Shown one piece after another: positions 1 through 11,798 of a stretch of 64,000 bases of DNA. Source of the DNA: Parietaria judaica (lineage: Eukaryota > Streptophyta > Magnoliopsida > Rosales > Urticaceae); NCBI GenBank assembly GCA_954871525.1, contig OX940860.1:28366001-28430000 (forward strand). Reading direction: 5' to 3'. The notes beneath the pieces are model-generated. The model was given only the letters and a program-made list of their open reading frames with translations. It made no database searches and had not been told where the DNA came from. How positions within the stretch are numbered: position 1 is the first letter of the stretch; every line of letters begins with the position of its first letter. The translations under genes were made by a program, and so were the position numbers.

Positions 1-1
1 C

Positions 2-5
<4 letters not shown>

Positions 6-83
<78 letters not shown>
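6..83. repeat. (TA)n microsatellite
   Basis: Uninterrupted TA dinucleotide run of about 78 bp at the very start of the window. Length is prone to assembly error. Confidence 0.97.
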
Positions 84-86
<3 letters not shown>

Positions 87-193
87 GTAATTACACGATT
101 TTATGCTATTAATTACACAATTCTTATGATAATTTAATAAAAAATAAACAAGGAAAAATCTATACAATTTCTGTAACTTCGTGTCCCTAATGG

Positions 194-196
<3 letters not shown>

Positions 197-262
<66 letters not shown>
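197..262. repeat. (TA)n microsatellite
   Basis: Second TA run of about 65 bp, separated from the first by about 115 bp of AT-rich unique sequence. Confidence 0.97.
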
Positions 263-265
<3 letters not shown>

Positions 266-693
266 AATTCATTTTAATTTTCTGACTAGTGATTACCCAT
301 GACTTTAATTTCTAGTAAGTAGTAAGTAATGTCACTAATGCTAATTGATTGTAAGCTTTTTAGTTTTTAATTAAAGAAGAAGAAAAAGTATTAACACTCA
401 AAAAGAGTGAGATCAGACGAGCTTAATAAATAAAAGGGTTAGTTATTACTGTTGTCGACTGTTTTAATTTCCCTGTTTTATATTATCGCTTTTCAAATTC
501 AAGGATATTTCCTTTTAAGAAATATCCAATTATTTTCGTGGAAAATTCACGTTGTTAGTAGCTACAAGAAAATTCAGGGAAATTGAAAAACAAAAACGAG
601 GGTATATGTAGACTACTCAAAGCACGTCACGTGACACGTAACAGATAGTTAATGGATAACAGATCCAAAAAGTGCGTCTTCACTGAATTCGGT
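263..693. other. AT-rich intergenic sequence
   Basis: No coding frame, RNA gene or repeat recognised in this stretch. It ends at the target-site duplication of the hAT-type element that follows. Confidence 0.6.
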
Positions 694-701
694 GGTTGAC
701 A

Positions 702-1687
702 AGGTTTAAAATGCCGCTTGCCGATTTCGTTTCGCATTTTCCGTTTTACGGATATATCGCTTGCCGATGCGTATGTCGATGGGCAAATCGTAAAAAAAGG
801 GCATGCCGCATAACGCATATACCACACTTTTCGCATGGGCATACCGCATGTCGATGGGGTTTTCGACGGATATTTTGTAAAAAATATTTGAGTATTTAAG
901 CAAGATATTCATATAGGTTCAAAACTACATATTTAATAAATACAAGACATAATTGTATACAACAAAACACATTTGTAACTTAAATATGTAGGTGAAATGT
1001 ATAATATTAAGTCACTTTATTAGTTTAAGTGTATAATATTAAGTCAAATTACTATGTGAAGTGAATATGTATGTTAATTAAGTGTGTAATATTAAGTGAA
1101 TATGCATGTTAACAAATTTAATATTAGTTGAAGTGTATAATATTAAATGAATATGTATATTAAGTGTATATGTATGTTAGGTGAAGTTAATATGTATGTT
1201 AAGTGTATAATATTAAGTTAAAATATTAGGTGAAGTGTATGTGTATGTTAAGTGTGAATGTGTGATATTAGTTGAATAACAAAAAGTCCCACATTGATAG
1301 ATGACAAGAGTTTGGTGATGTTTATATACCAAATATTAGGGACAAGAGCTTCGGCCCTCTGGGTCATAGGATTTTGTGGATGGGGGAGGACTCACACAAA
1401 TGTTACACCACCACACGTGCGCGCCGCCACCGTCCGGACGGACTGGACGTGGTGGGGTAGGGTGCTCTTGTGTGATTATAATTATTTTTGCCGAAAGTTT
1501 AATTCGTATTTTTGCCGAAATCTACCAGAAATTTAATTTTTTGCAAAATTCCAACCATCCACGTGCCCATGCGAATTTCGCGAAAAATGGTAAAAATCCA
1601 GCGAAACGACGAGGCTTTCGTTTCGCATACCTCCGAAAAACGAAAACCGGCACGAATTTCGCTCGGTTTTCGCACATTTCACACCTT
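702..1687. mobile_element. Non-autonomous hAT-type element with 8-bp target duplication
   Basis: The element is bounded by a perfect 8-bp direct repeat, GGTTGACA, at 694-701 and 1688-1695, as expected for hAT transposition. Its ends form an imperfect inverted repeat: AGGTTTAAAATG on the left, and the complement of ATTTCACACCTT on the right. It encodes no recognisable transposase. The outer parts are rich in GCCGA/CGAAA-like motifs and the middle holds a degenerate AT-rich repeat. Boundaries could shift by one base because the duplication and inverted repeat overlap. The family assignment rests on duplication length and terminal repeats only. Confidence 0.72.
995..1280. repeat. Degenerate short tandem repeat inside the hAT-type element
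   Basis: The motif GTGTATAATATTAAGT and variants containing TATGTATGTTAAGTG recur about eight times at irregular spacing of roughly 25 to 45 bp. It looks like a decayed minisatellite and is not coding. Confidence 0.6.
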
Positions 1688-1695
1688 GGTTGACA

Positions 1696-2360
1696 CACAT
1701 TGGCCAACAAAAAAAATGAAGAATATCGATCACATTTTTAATAAGATTAGAGTCGTAACGGAACAGAGATAGTTGTTGTTAACTGTGTATCAAAATTTCC
1801 CTCAAATTATGTTTTGTATCTGTTTACCTCCTCAACTTATCAATTTTGTATTAGTTTCTCCCTCGAACTTTTTCTTGTATCAGCTCACCCCTTGAAATAA
1901 CCACTCTCTATCAATTTTCCACGAAAGCTTATGATTATGAAAATACAACAAACATTTGGTACATATTAAAAATTAGAGAAATGGCACCTGATAGCCAAAT
2001 TGATATGTTTGTTTGGCAAAATAGCCAAACTTTCTCATTTATTTGCAAAACAGTCAATTGGGTGATGTGGCTTTTTATTTTTAGATTTATTCCTAGAATA
2101 CCCTTTAAATTAATATATTTTGGAATATATTTTTTGTTATTAATAAAAAAGAAAAAAAAATCGATGGCTATATTCTGGGAAAGTTTCTACGCGTGTTTTT
2201 TTATTTTCAAAAATTAAAAAATTTAAAAATTAAAATGGAAATAATATATATGGCTAATCACGTAATCAACTTTTTAACTAATTACCTATTAATGTGGATA
2301 TTATTCTAATTCATTTTTAATTATTTAATTAATAAAAAATCAAATAATATCCCATGAGAT
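1696..2360. other. Intergenic, AT-rich, with a short degenerate repeat
   Basis: Between about 1796 and 1925 a roughly 35-45 bp pyrimidine-rich unit (TTGTATC/AGTTT followed by CCCTC) recurs three times in decayed form, as in the arms of plant MITEs. No coding sequence was recognised. Confidence 0.45.
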
Positions 2361-3297
2361 CGTGTTATGTTTGTTGCTGGACGTGTTTTTGAATTTTAAC
2401 GTTGTTCAGAGCAGATTCAACATCCTCATAGTTCCCACATTCAACATAATCATAGCAGATTCAACGTCGTTCACATCCCCGCCTTCATCGCCCCCGTCGT
2501 TGCAGCGGCACTCGTATTCGCGCCGTTTATTCCGACCCTCAAAAAGCTCCCACGCGATGAGCACAGAAGATATATCAAATACAGCGGATCATTCGAACGA
2601 TATTTCTGTGTTTGAATTAGGTTCGGGATTATCTGTGCTTTTTTTCTATGTTCGAATGAGAATCGGGATTGTTGTTTATCGTAAAGAATAAACTTATTGA
2701 TCTGTATTAACATATATGACTCCCCCAAATCAAGCACTGGCGACACAATCAAGAACGGGTGTTAATGTAACGAGATTTCTACAAATGGCTCCGATCAATA
2801 GATTTTCATTACTTGAATCAGGTTTTTCTTTTATATTTTTTTTATGTTTTTCAGTTTATATTTTCGTGTTGTTATTAACACTATATAATCTGTCTTAATG
2901 TGTATTAATAGGTAGATATATATGTCATCGTATTCACATGTATTAACAAAATTAATACATACATGTTTTTCCTTGTTTTACAGAACGTTTATATTACCCG
3001 TGTTAATCTGTTTTAATCTATGGATAATTATGTGATTGAAAATATTATATTAACATGTATTAACACATTTAATTTCATATATTGTTCATTGTTTTAGATA
3101 AAAATTATATAATCTGTGTTAATATGTTTTAATCTATGGATAATTATGTGATTAAAAATTTATGAGGACCGTGTATTAATAAAGATGATTTTTTCATGTT
3201 TTATTGAAAAATTATACTATCTGTGTTAATAGGTATTAATACATATTTTAATATGGATATAGTTAAAACGGATATAGTTAAAACGTTTGAGAAATAG
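2361..3297. other. Possible leader exons or non-coding 5' region of the MULE; function unknown
   Basis: Two short open stretches on the plus strand (an ATG at 2557, another near 2716) resemble no family I recognise. From about 2880 on, the sequence is full of TGTATTAAC/TTAATACAT words. A sentence of about 40 bp around GTTTTAATCTATGGATAA occurs twice, near 3008 and 3128. The same word bias continues through the MULE introns to 7.5 kb, which suggests that this is part of the element. No terminal inverted repeat could be fixed. Confidence 0.35.
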
Positions 3298-5594
3298 TAT
3301 AGTCACGGGGCTGGATCATCATCTACTCTTCAAGTTTTCGATGATACAGAAAACGACGACGGGTCTATTCTGTACGATCAATTGGATTTCACTAATTTAC
3401 GTGAAGATTTTAATGTTAGGGTGAACCATAAATTCACTCATAAAGATTGTATGACGGAAGTCATGAGATTCATAGCAATATGGAGTGCATTTCAATACAG
3501 AAACCGGCGTTCTAGTCAATCTCGCTATGAGATTTTTTGTATGGATGCGGATTGTCCATGGGAATTTAACGCACGCGTATGTTCGGCTTCTAAAATTTGG
3601 ATTGTTACATCCTATATTAATGAACACAATTGTGATGGACGAAATACTCAAGTGAAAAATCGGAAGTTGTCGTCCTCTCTGATCAGCAAGATCGTAAAGC
3701 AAGACCTCTCGGGCTCGTTGGGAATGAGTTTAACACCGAAGGGTGTCCCGGAGATAATGCGTGATCGATATAGAGTCGATATAAGCTACTTCCAAGCTTG
3801 GAAAGGACGTAGCGAAGCGTTGACGGATATCCGCAGTAGTTTCGAAGAGTCGTATTCTCATCTACCGATCATTGGCGAAATGATTTGCGAGAAAAATCCA
3901 GGTAATTTTTTTTATTCACATTGTTTATCTGTATTAATAGCAATGTAAAGTATTAACAATCTATAATATAGTTAGTTTCCGGTTATGTAATTGTTAATTA
4001 ATTCAAATTTGTATTTGAGATTTAGATTAATTTCATTGGTTTAAGTTAATTTACAACATTATGTTTTTATAATTTTAGCTTAATCATCAAGTTAATTTTA
4101 CTAACTATAGGTTTATTAACACTGTTTATTCTTCATCTTTTCAGGGAGCTATACAGAAACGAAACTTGATGCAAAAGGGAACTTTATGTACTTTTTTTTT
4201 TTTTGCTATCGGTGCTTCTATACATGGTTGGAAATTTTGTCGCCCGGTTATTTCTGTGGATGGTACACATTTGTGCTATTGGCCGCCGCGCACGATGGGG
4301 ATAACCACATATTTCCGTTAGCCTTTAGAATAATTGGTTCTGAAAAATATCAGAAAAGTGTACGGGGCTAGAGAAGACTTGGTAATTATTTCTGACAGGG
4401 CTCCGTCAATCCCAAAAGCAGTTAAGCATGTGTTCCCGCAAGCGAAGTACGCGGTGTGCATGCAGCATTTGTGGAAGAATGTCAAGTGCAAATACGGGAA
4501 ATCGTCTATTCAGCCGTTGTTTTACAAGTGTGCCATGGCGTATATGCATAAAGACTTCAATTATTGGCTGAATTTACTTTCTTCTAAGAAGCCATCCATA
4601 AAGGAATACTTACTTGAAGCTGGACAGGAATTTTGGTCTCGGTCTCACTTCCCAGGTAACTTTGTAAATCACATTTATTAAGAATGATGATAAACGATTA
4701 ATTTAGTTGGTTTAGGTTTATTTACCTTCTAATTTCAGCGTAATAATCAAGTTTATTTTCATTAATAAAACTTTTATTAACAACTATTAATGTTGTTGTT
4801 CATATTAATACAATTTATTGTTCATCTATTCCAGGTAAACGGTATGGCTTGATGACCACTAACATCAGCGAATCCACAAACTCAGTGATCTTAGAAGCTC
4901 GAGAATGGCTAGTAGCCGCGCTTGTTTGGAGTTGGCGTTCTTTGCTACAAAGATGGTTCAACAAACAACGTGCTCTAATCCCCAAGATGCTGAATGGACT
5001 CACTGCCCACGCTGCAAAAATACTCGAGGAAACGGAGAGTAATGCACGTAGAATGAACGTAAGTTCATTATTTAATTCATAATCTTTTTGTTGTATTAAC
5101 CACATATTTTGGTTTTATATCATAAATGTTTGTTAATATCCAAATGGTTTTGTCTGTTTTTGTTTTCGTTGTATCAGGTTGCACCTATCAACAACCACCA
5201 ATTTGAGGTTATCGATGGCACGTGTCACAGCGTTGTTGATATTGCAGCGAAGACATGTTCTTGTTGCGTTTGGCAGCTTGACGACTTCCCTTGTTCGCAT
5301 GCCGCCGCGACTTTGTATAGGGTGAATAAAAAGCCGATTGATTTCATCCCTGATTATTTTATTAGAGAAGCGTTTGTAGCTATTTATTCACAGGATGTTA
5401 ATCCGGTAGCACACGACGGTGATTGGGATTTTCCACGTGACGCTTCAGTAATCAATCCTCCGGTTCACAAACTTCAAGCAGGAAGACCAAAGATGAAGAG
5501 ATTTCGTTCAAAATATGAGATGCATCATCCATACCGCAATTGTTGTGGGAATTGTGGAAAGACAGGTCACAATAAGAGAACTTGTCTAGCCTAG
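3298..5594 (+). pseudogene. Mutator-like (MULE/MuDR) transposase, decayed
   Basis: The order of parts is that of a plant MuDR-type transposase. The MuDR N-terminal region (about 3298-3901) includes the motifs RYEIFCMDADCPW and INEHNC. The MULE catalytic domain follows, with GWKFCRPVISVDGTHL at about 4223 and ISDRAPSI at about 4390, and then RYGLMTTNISESTNS. A SWIM zinc finger (CSC...CSH, about 5250-5303) and a CCHC knuckle (CGNCGKTGHNKRTC) end the protein at 5594. GT-AG introns fit at 3902-4144, 4656-4834 and 5059-5177. The copy cannot be translated: a 13-T run at 4192-4204 shifts the frame, residues are missing just after the first catalytic Asp, and another shift lies near 4340. An in-frame TAG at 3295 limits the frame upstream, so the true start is unknown. 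Confidence 0.85.
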
Positions 5595-6204
5595 TTACTT
5601 CGTGGAGAGTTTTGGTTATGTTTGTGTGTAAATTTTTTCTTATTTGTTAAATCTCAATCATGTACTTTTTACGATCAGTAATTCAAATCAAGTTATTTCA
5701 TATTAACGTGGTTAATTCGTCATATTTCTTGATCACTCATATTTTGTGTCATTTGTTTAGATCTTGAATCTTCACAATAACGTGGTTAATTCCTCATACA
5801 ACATTGTATTAACTATTAACATTAGATATACAAGTTAATTCTTATCCAAATCCAGTTTACCAAACATTTCACAAGCTAGGCATATTATTTCCAAATTAAC
5901 ATTGTATAAACAATGGTACACGTTAATATAAGGATGAGGAAAATTTTATGTTTTTAGAATACAAGTTAATTGTGATCGAAAACTAGTTTATATTTCACGT
6001 TAATAAAACATCAATGTTATCCTCAATAACAAAAACATAAACCAGTGTCGTTAACCTCAAAAATTTATAAGAGTATTTTCGGAAATAAGAACATAACAAC
6101 AAAAACATAAACCGTTCTTAAAGACCGCATTGTCATAGTAAATAACTTAATGTCAGAGTAAATAACTTAATGGAAATATAAATACTCAAATGGCAAAACG
6201 CTTT
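5595..6204. other. AT-rich sequence downstream of the MULE transposase
   Basis: TTAAC/TTAATT-rich sequence without a coding frame, continuing the composition of the MULE introns. It is probably the 3' non-coding part of the same element. Confidence 0.45.
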
Positions 6205-6543
6205 TCAAATTCCTAAGTCGAATGATGGATGACTTGATACGACATCTTCGAGGTTGTTATCATCGTTTTTGGCCTTCTTTTCCTGTGTATAAGGTGGCCT
6301 CATTAATGGTACAGGTTTGATTTTTCTCTTATCCCGAACATGCACTCCGACATCTTGCATCGGTTCTTTATCCTTCCGTGTATAAACCTTGGAAGTTTGA
6401 CCTTTCTTAGTCACCGCTTTGCTTGGTTTCACTTCTTGATCGATCACGGACACATTACTCGGCTCATTTCTGTGTTGAGTAGTATCCGTCTGTGATTCAA
6501 CATAATTATCATATATCAACTTGGCGTTTCTATGAATAAACAA
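6205..6543 (-). pseudogene. Uncharacterised lysine-rich reading frame, possibly a MULE-carried gene fragment
   Basis: A 112-codon frame on the minus strand begins within IHRNAKLIYDNYVES and ends HPSFDLGI. It is hydrophilic and rich in Lys, Asp and Thr, with basic clusters around DKRKIKP. The frame stays open upstream of its first Met (the preceding codons read like KDDINREIL), so it is more likely an exon or fragment than a whole gene. It lies between two MULE transposase copies and could belong to the second gene that some MULEs carry. No domain was recognised. It could also be a chance frame. Confidence 0.3.
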
Positions 6544-6808
6544 AATCTCACGGTTTATGTCATCTTTCGTGACCTACAAACAACGTCAAATTCTACATGT
6601 GTTACAATATTAATGGAAATAACAACAAAGTTAATATGGCTTGATAAACTCTAAATATACTTACTTGTGGACTTATGTAAGCATTGGCCCGCTCACTGCT
6701 TCGCAAAGGAAAACATGTGTTTTCAACCTAATGTAATATCATAACAAAAACGTATTAACACAGTAACATCAACCTAATATAAGATCATAACAAAAACTTA
6801 TTAGCACA
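6544..6808. other. AT-rich non-coding sequence of the MULE region
   Basis: No coding frame was recognised. It is composed of the same TTAAC-type words and leads into the 63-bp tandem repeat. Confidence 0.45.
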
Positions 6809-6950
6809 GTTAATACGTATATTAAGCGCATAACATACAGTGAAATAAACCAGTTGATTTGTATTAACAAAGTTAATTCGTATATTAATCACATAAAATA
6901 TAGTCAATTAAACCAGTTGATATGTATTAACACAGTTAATTCGTACATTA
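6809..6950. repeat. 63-bp tandem repeat, about 2.3 copies
   Basis: Units starting GTTAAT(A/T)CGTA begin at 6809, 6872 and 6935. Each carries AACCAGTTGAT(A/T)TGTATTAACA. The repeat lies directly before the second, truncated MULE copy. Confidence 0.8.
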
Positions 6951-6955
6951 ATAGA

Positions 6956-7517
6956 ATTTTTTGTATGGATGTTAGGGTGAACGATAAATTCATTCATAAA
7001 GATTGTATGATGGAAGCCATGAGATTTATAGCAATAAGACGTGCATTTCAATACAGAAACCGAAGTTCTAGTCAATCTCGCTATGAGATTTTTTGTATGG
7101 ATGCGGATTGTCCATGAGAATTTAACGCACGCGTATGTTTGGCTTCTAAGATTTGGATTGTTACATCCTATATTAATGAACACAATTGTGTTGGACGCAA
7201 TACTCAAGTGAAAAATCGACAGTTGTCGTCCTCTCTGATCAGCAAGATCGTAAAGCAAGACCTCTCAGGCTCGTTGGGAAAGAGTTTAACACCGAATGGT
7301 GTCGCGGAGATAATGCGTAATCGATATAGAGTCGATATAAGCTACTTCCAAGCTTGGAAATGATGTAGCGAAGCGTTGACGGATATCCGCGGTAGTTTTG
7401 AAGAGTCGTATTCTCATCCACCGATCTTTGGCGAAATAATTTGCGAGAAAAATTCAGGTAATTTTTTCGATTCACACTGTTTATTTGTGTGTGTTAATAG
7501 CAATGTAAAGTATTAAC
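6956..7517 (+). pseudogene. Partial second copy of the MULE transposase 5' region
   Basis: From about 6972 to 7516 this is a close copy of 3414-3961, covering the MuDR N-terminal region and the start of the first intron, by eye well over 90% identical. It has a TGA at about 7096 and another at 7361 within the frame. Its first bases match 3530-3545 of the other copy and then jump back to 3415, so it is a rearranged duplicate. It is broken at 7517 by the retrotransposon block and resumes at about 22743-22808. Confidence 0.85.
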
Positions 7518-8304
7518 TGTAGAGGGCGATTTTCACCACCATTTTCCAGTCACAAAGACAATCACCATATAACAAATAAACAAGAATAAATGATGAATAT
7601 CTCTGTTTTATTATATTTTCCGAAATGAGCTCGGTTTTCTTCCGTTGAATAGCTGGACAGATGAAGGATCATGAACATCCGCTCTCTCTATTTCCTCTCT
7701 CTTTTTCCTTAGCCTTTTCTATTACAAGACTTCTTTCTCTCTTTCCGGGCCTTTCTTCTATATTTTTCCGAACCTTTACAAATGAGGCTTATCTTGCCTT
7801 TTATAGAGTTTACAATGCCTTTTTCCCGCATCCTTCCCGCCTTTTTCCTTTTAATCATTCACTCTCTGGCGTGATTTGAGGGCAGCATGGTCAATTCTTG
7901 CTTTATGTCGCTTCCGAGCAGGCTGCCGTATGGGTCGGTGCGCCTCATTAAATGCGTGTCTCGTCAGCCGTCATTCGGCTCTGCCAGCCTCGTCGCGGGT
8001 GTTCTCATCGAGTGAGTAGGTCGGCCTCATTAAATGCGCGTCTTGTCAATGGTCATTCGGCCCTGCACCGTCATCATGATGAAATTCCTCGTCGGGTGTA
8101 ATGGGATGCTTCATCGCAACTTGCTCTCGTGTGGATGCGTCTCCTCGTGGATGAACCTCCTCGGGGGTATTCTTCCTCGGAGATGTTCCTCTTCGGGGAT
8201 AATCCCCCTCGGGTGATAAACTTCCTCGCCTCCTCTCATGTCGTTTATGGGCAAAACGACACGAGTGGTGTTGAGGATGGATTTGACCAAATCCGACCTT
8301 AACA
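7518..8304 (-). mobile_element. 3' LTR of the outer (minus-strand) Tat element
   Basis: Read on the minus strand the LTR starts TGTTAAGGTCGG and ends with CA (plus strand TGTAGAGGGCGA at 7518). Orientation is set by three signs: a minus-strand TATA box TATAAAAGG at 7805-7797, a polypurine tract just inside at 8305-8323, and an adjacent ORF antisense to the element, as in other Tat elements. It contains a direct repeat around TCATTAAATGCG (about 7945 and 8028) and a 16-bp CCTCGGGG-type tandem repeat at about 8155-8225. Confidence 0.85.
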
Positions 8305-8323
8305 GTTAGTCCCCCATTTTATC
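8305..8323 (-). promoter_or_regulatory. Polypurine tract of the outer element
   Basis: On the minus strand the sequence just before the LTR reads AAAATGGGGGAC, a typical plus-strand primer site directly abutting the LTR start TGTTAAGG. Confidence 0.75.
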
Positions 8324-8984
8324 AAGTGTATACACTTAGTAAAATAAAGTATAACTGTCTCGGAGGTCGGCTCTCGCCGGCCTTATTTGGTTCATGGTCG
8401 GTGATTGCTTCTTCGGCTCCTCGCGTGGTTATATTGTTAAGCCGCTTCCTTTCCTCGCTAGGCCTCCTTCGCGTCCCCCCTTGTTGCGAGCCGGGTCCCT
8501 CGTTCGCGAGGGCTATCGTGACTTAAACGTCGCTGGCATTTTGGTGGAGAACCATCTTCGCTTACCTAAATCCTGTAAAATACCGAAATATACGCCTCGA
8601 AGGCCAAAGGTGTAAACGTAAACATGCATTTTGTGAGTATAACAATATAACTTTCCCAGCGAAACTCCTAGCGATAAAGATTTCTCAACGATGCTGAGCG
8701 AAGGGTTTTTCCGCGAAGATCCCTGTTAACGATCAGGGAAGCCTGACTCTCTCTCTTCTCCGACCGTTGCTTGGGTCTGGGTCCCACCTTGGTTTGTCTT
8801 CCCAAAAACCTGTCAGCCTTGAATCTTACGCACGTCCCTTCAGTATTGAATGCCCACCCCCTTTTCGCATTCGAGTGTTTGCAGAGATTTATAACGGGCC
8901 TTTGATACGAACCGTTGATGAGTTAGCAAGCTTTGAATTTGGGCCGTCAGGTCAAGACGTGTCTATCTATCCTTCTCCCCCTTC

Positions 8985-8991
8985 TATAAAT
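8985..8991 (+). promoter_or_regulatory. TATA box of the outer antisense ORF
   Basis: TATAAAT lies 134 bp before the ATG at 9119, with a pyrimidine-rich leader between them. It points away from the outer element's LTR, so it would drive the antisense gene only. Confidence 0.55.
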
Positions 8992-9118
8992 TCGAAGTTC
9001 ATACCCACTTTTTCAGACATTTCGTATTTTCAAGAACGCTCTCAAAGTTTCTTTTTTTGTTGTTTATCCTCATTTCCTCGCCTCCGAGCTTCTTCTTCCT
9101 TCTCCCTTAGACGCCTCG

Positions 9119-11382
9119 ATGGGTCCTTCCCGCTCCGGCCCAGTCTTTAAGACTCGGAGTCCCCCTTCCGTCATGACGGAAGAGGGTTTGAAGTTTATCG
9201 TCGACAACCATTCTGACTCAGAGGTCTGTTTTGCACGTCTCCCTTTCGAGGGTGAATTTGCCGACGAGCCTCGGAGCGACTTCGTCTGTGTCTATGAGTC
9301 ATTCTTCCGCGTCGTCGGTCTTCACTTCCCGATGCCGCTCCTGGTCGTGGCATTTCTCTACGCCTTCGGGGTTCCGATCGCTCAGGTGAGCCCCAACACT
9401 CTTCGCCTTCTCCTTTGCACACTCGCCATTGCATGTGAGCAGAAAGTGGAGCTCACGCTCGAGGACCTAATGCGCCTCTTCAAGGTCCCCCGAAATCCGA
9501 AGAATCTGGGTCGCTTTGCCATCTCTCATCGCGTCCGGTCGCACATTCTCCTGAACACGCCGTCGAACGAGTCCGGTTGGGAGAATAAGTATTTCTTCGT
9601 TCGGGTGGACAACTCCAACTTTGGTCCCCACCATGCTTTCCTCCCGAGAGATCTGGTGCTCGAGGGAGTGGACCTCCCTCGATTTAAGCCCGAGGAGGAT
9701 GAAGAGGCCGAGGCGCGGTTCAAAAGCATCCACGCTGCTCTCCTTGTCAATCCCAGGCGCGATTGGAGCAAAGACTTCGGGGGCCAGCGGCTCGAGAAGT
9801 CTGGGGTTTATCAGTTGGCCTGAATCCACGGGGCGCTCCCTAACACTCTTCTCCCTAAAGGTTTCCTGCGCGAACCGGCCCCGGAGGGATCTCCCGTAGA
9901 GCGGAGGAAACCCGCCCCTAGGCTGAAGAAGAACACCGAGGACAAAGTCGTTGCCGCTAGGGGCAACGCTCCCGTTGGTCGGGATCGGGAGGCGCACATA
10001 TCGTCGAAGTCCCGGGCAGGATCCGACGCCCCTCGCTTCATGGGGCTCACCCCCCGAGAGGGCGGTTTCTCGAGTAAATGCCCCGTCGAGGATACTGGTG
10101 ACGAGCGGCGAACAAGAACGAGGATGGAGTCCGTTGCCCGCTTCTTGCCAGATACTTCCCGCTCCTCGAGGAGATCTCCTCGAGAAGAAAACTCTTCTGG
10201 CAAGCGCCCCGCCGAGGAAGTGTGTGATGCTTCCCCTGCGAAGAAGGCGAGAGTTCTCGACCCAACTCTTGAACTCGAAGCTGCTGGTCCGTCTCGAGGA
10301 ACAGCGGAGGGAGCCTCGGGCATTGCGCCTGTCGAGGGCGCAGTGGGGAGGACGGGACTGGCGGCGGACGCATGTGCACCCTTCGCCTTGGATCCGCGGG
10401 AGAGACTGGAGTTAGATGACATCGAGCATCTGGTCGTCGCGCCGAATGCTCCTCCTCCACCTCCGTTGGGGGCCGAAAACCCCATTCCTCTTTCTGCTCC
10501 GGGGGTCGCGACCCGGTCTTCCCCGTCACCGCCTCGGGGAGTCCCTGACGAAGCGACGCGGGACTCGGTTGCGGCCTCAATGCCTCCGACTCAGTCTTTG
10601 GTCAAAGAGACCAATGCTTCTAACGATGGAGATACGGGGCCTGTTGGCGAGGAAGACGCTCCAGAACAGATCCTCTTCGGGCCCGAGGAGGAACAGTCCG
10701 GGGTGCACCCCGAGGTGAATCTCGCTGGCCCGAAGCTTCTTTCTGACGTGCCTGGCGTCGAGGCCCTCGAGCGCTCAATGGCCCGGCCTTCTCCCGGTCT
10801 TACCGGTGTCTCCAGCTTGCAAGTTCCTCTTGTCATTCCTTCTAGAGCATCGCCTAAATCAAGGATGACTCGACGCAGCCCTCTGCGCCATACCTTGACC
10901 CCGAGGAAATCCCCGAGGAGGCACCTACCCGGTCGCCACGGGCTCAAGCCAGCTTCCCGGCCTTGCCGCCTCCGGGAGTACTTTCCGTGGCCGAAGCCTC
11001 CCACGGGCTTGTCGAGCCTTCCAGCGATCCCGTGGGGAACTTAGAACTTGTTGACCGCGTTGCCTGGGGGGTAGCCTTGTTGACAGACGCGATTTCCTCC
11101 GTGAGGCTATCCACCGCTATGGTCGAGAGAGAGAGCAGTGAGTTGTCGGCAGAACTCACGTTAGTCCAGGGACGGTTTGAGGCTTCCACCCGTGACGGGC
11201 AGAAGTTTCAGGAGCAGGCTGAGAAGCTTTCCTCGGAGCTTGACGAAGCCACATCTGCCTTGGAGCTGGAAATTTCGTCGCGTCGGGCCGCCGAGGATGA
11301 GCTCAACAAAGCTAAGTCCGCCTTGGAGTCCGAAAGCTCGTTGCGTCGGGCCGTCGAGGCTGAGCTCAACGAGACGAATTAG
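9119..11382 (+). pseudogene. Antisense additional ORF (aORF) of the outer Tat element, Transposase_28-like
   Basis: The N-terminal 200 residues match the 'putative gypsy-type transposon' domain (Pfam Transposase_28), with CVYESFFRVVGLHFPMP, a hydrophobic core, LTLEDLMRLFKVP and WENKYFFVRV. A long Ser/Pro/Glu-rich linker follows. The C terminus is a coiled coil with two 22-residue repeats of the type ELEISSRRAAEDELNKAKSA. The frame from 9119 is broken by TGA at 9821 and by a shift (frame 2 to frame 1) near 10850. The ORF runs opposite to its own element, next to the 3' LTR. It ends at the recombination junction 11372/11373, so its original C terminus may be missing. It is clearly homologous to, but diverged from, the minus-strand ORF at 19.0-21.5 kb. 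Confidence 0.8.
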
Positions 11383-11798
11383 TGGGTTTTTAATGACCCC
11401 ATCACGTCCGAAATATTTGTGGCAGTTGGAATTTACAAAGACCTTTTGACCGTTGTCTAATCTCTGATTCGATTGGACCTCTCTCCACTGCGAAGGATTA
11501 AAGCAAGCTTTGACACACGCAAAGCCAGTCACACGTTCCCACGTGTCCTCCCCATGCACAGAGAATGATTCAAAACTGAACCGAATCAGTTACAACTCTG
11601 ATATGGGCGAAATTTCAAGTCGCAAACAATTTGAATCACCCGCCAAATCCTCAACATGCCTCACCAGAATATTTTCAAAGGATAATACCAAGATTATTCG
11701 AGGAAAATAAAATTCTCAAAGGGACGTGAATTTTTGTTTCCCCTCAACGACATAATAGTTCACCAAGTGACAATCACTTAATGAACTGGGGGGCTCAC
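11373..11798 (+). repeat. Duplicated 3' internal segment and polypurine tract, left copy
   Basis: These 426 bp are identical by eye to 21611-22036, which lie just inside the right LTR of the plus-strand Tat element. The segment ends in the purine tract ACTGGGGGG (11785-11793) directly before the LTR start. Here it lies outside the left LTR, where an intact element would have host flank. Confidence 0.88.

Noticed and set aside
1294..1772. Three overlapping short plus-strand frames in the hAT-type element
   Set aside because: They overlap in different frames, have no recognisable domain, and fall in the non-coding arm of the element.
9467..11004. Long minus-strand frames opposite the outer antisense ORF (9467-9997, 9811-10485, 10047-10580, 10591-11004)
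   Set aside because: GC-rich codon usage of the plus-strand ORF leaves the reverse strand open. No domain is visible and the plus-strand frame has clear homology to the other antisense ORF.
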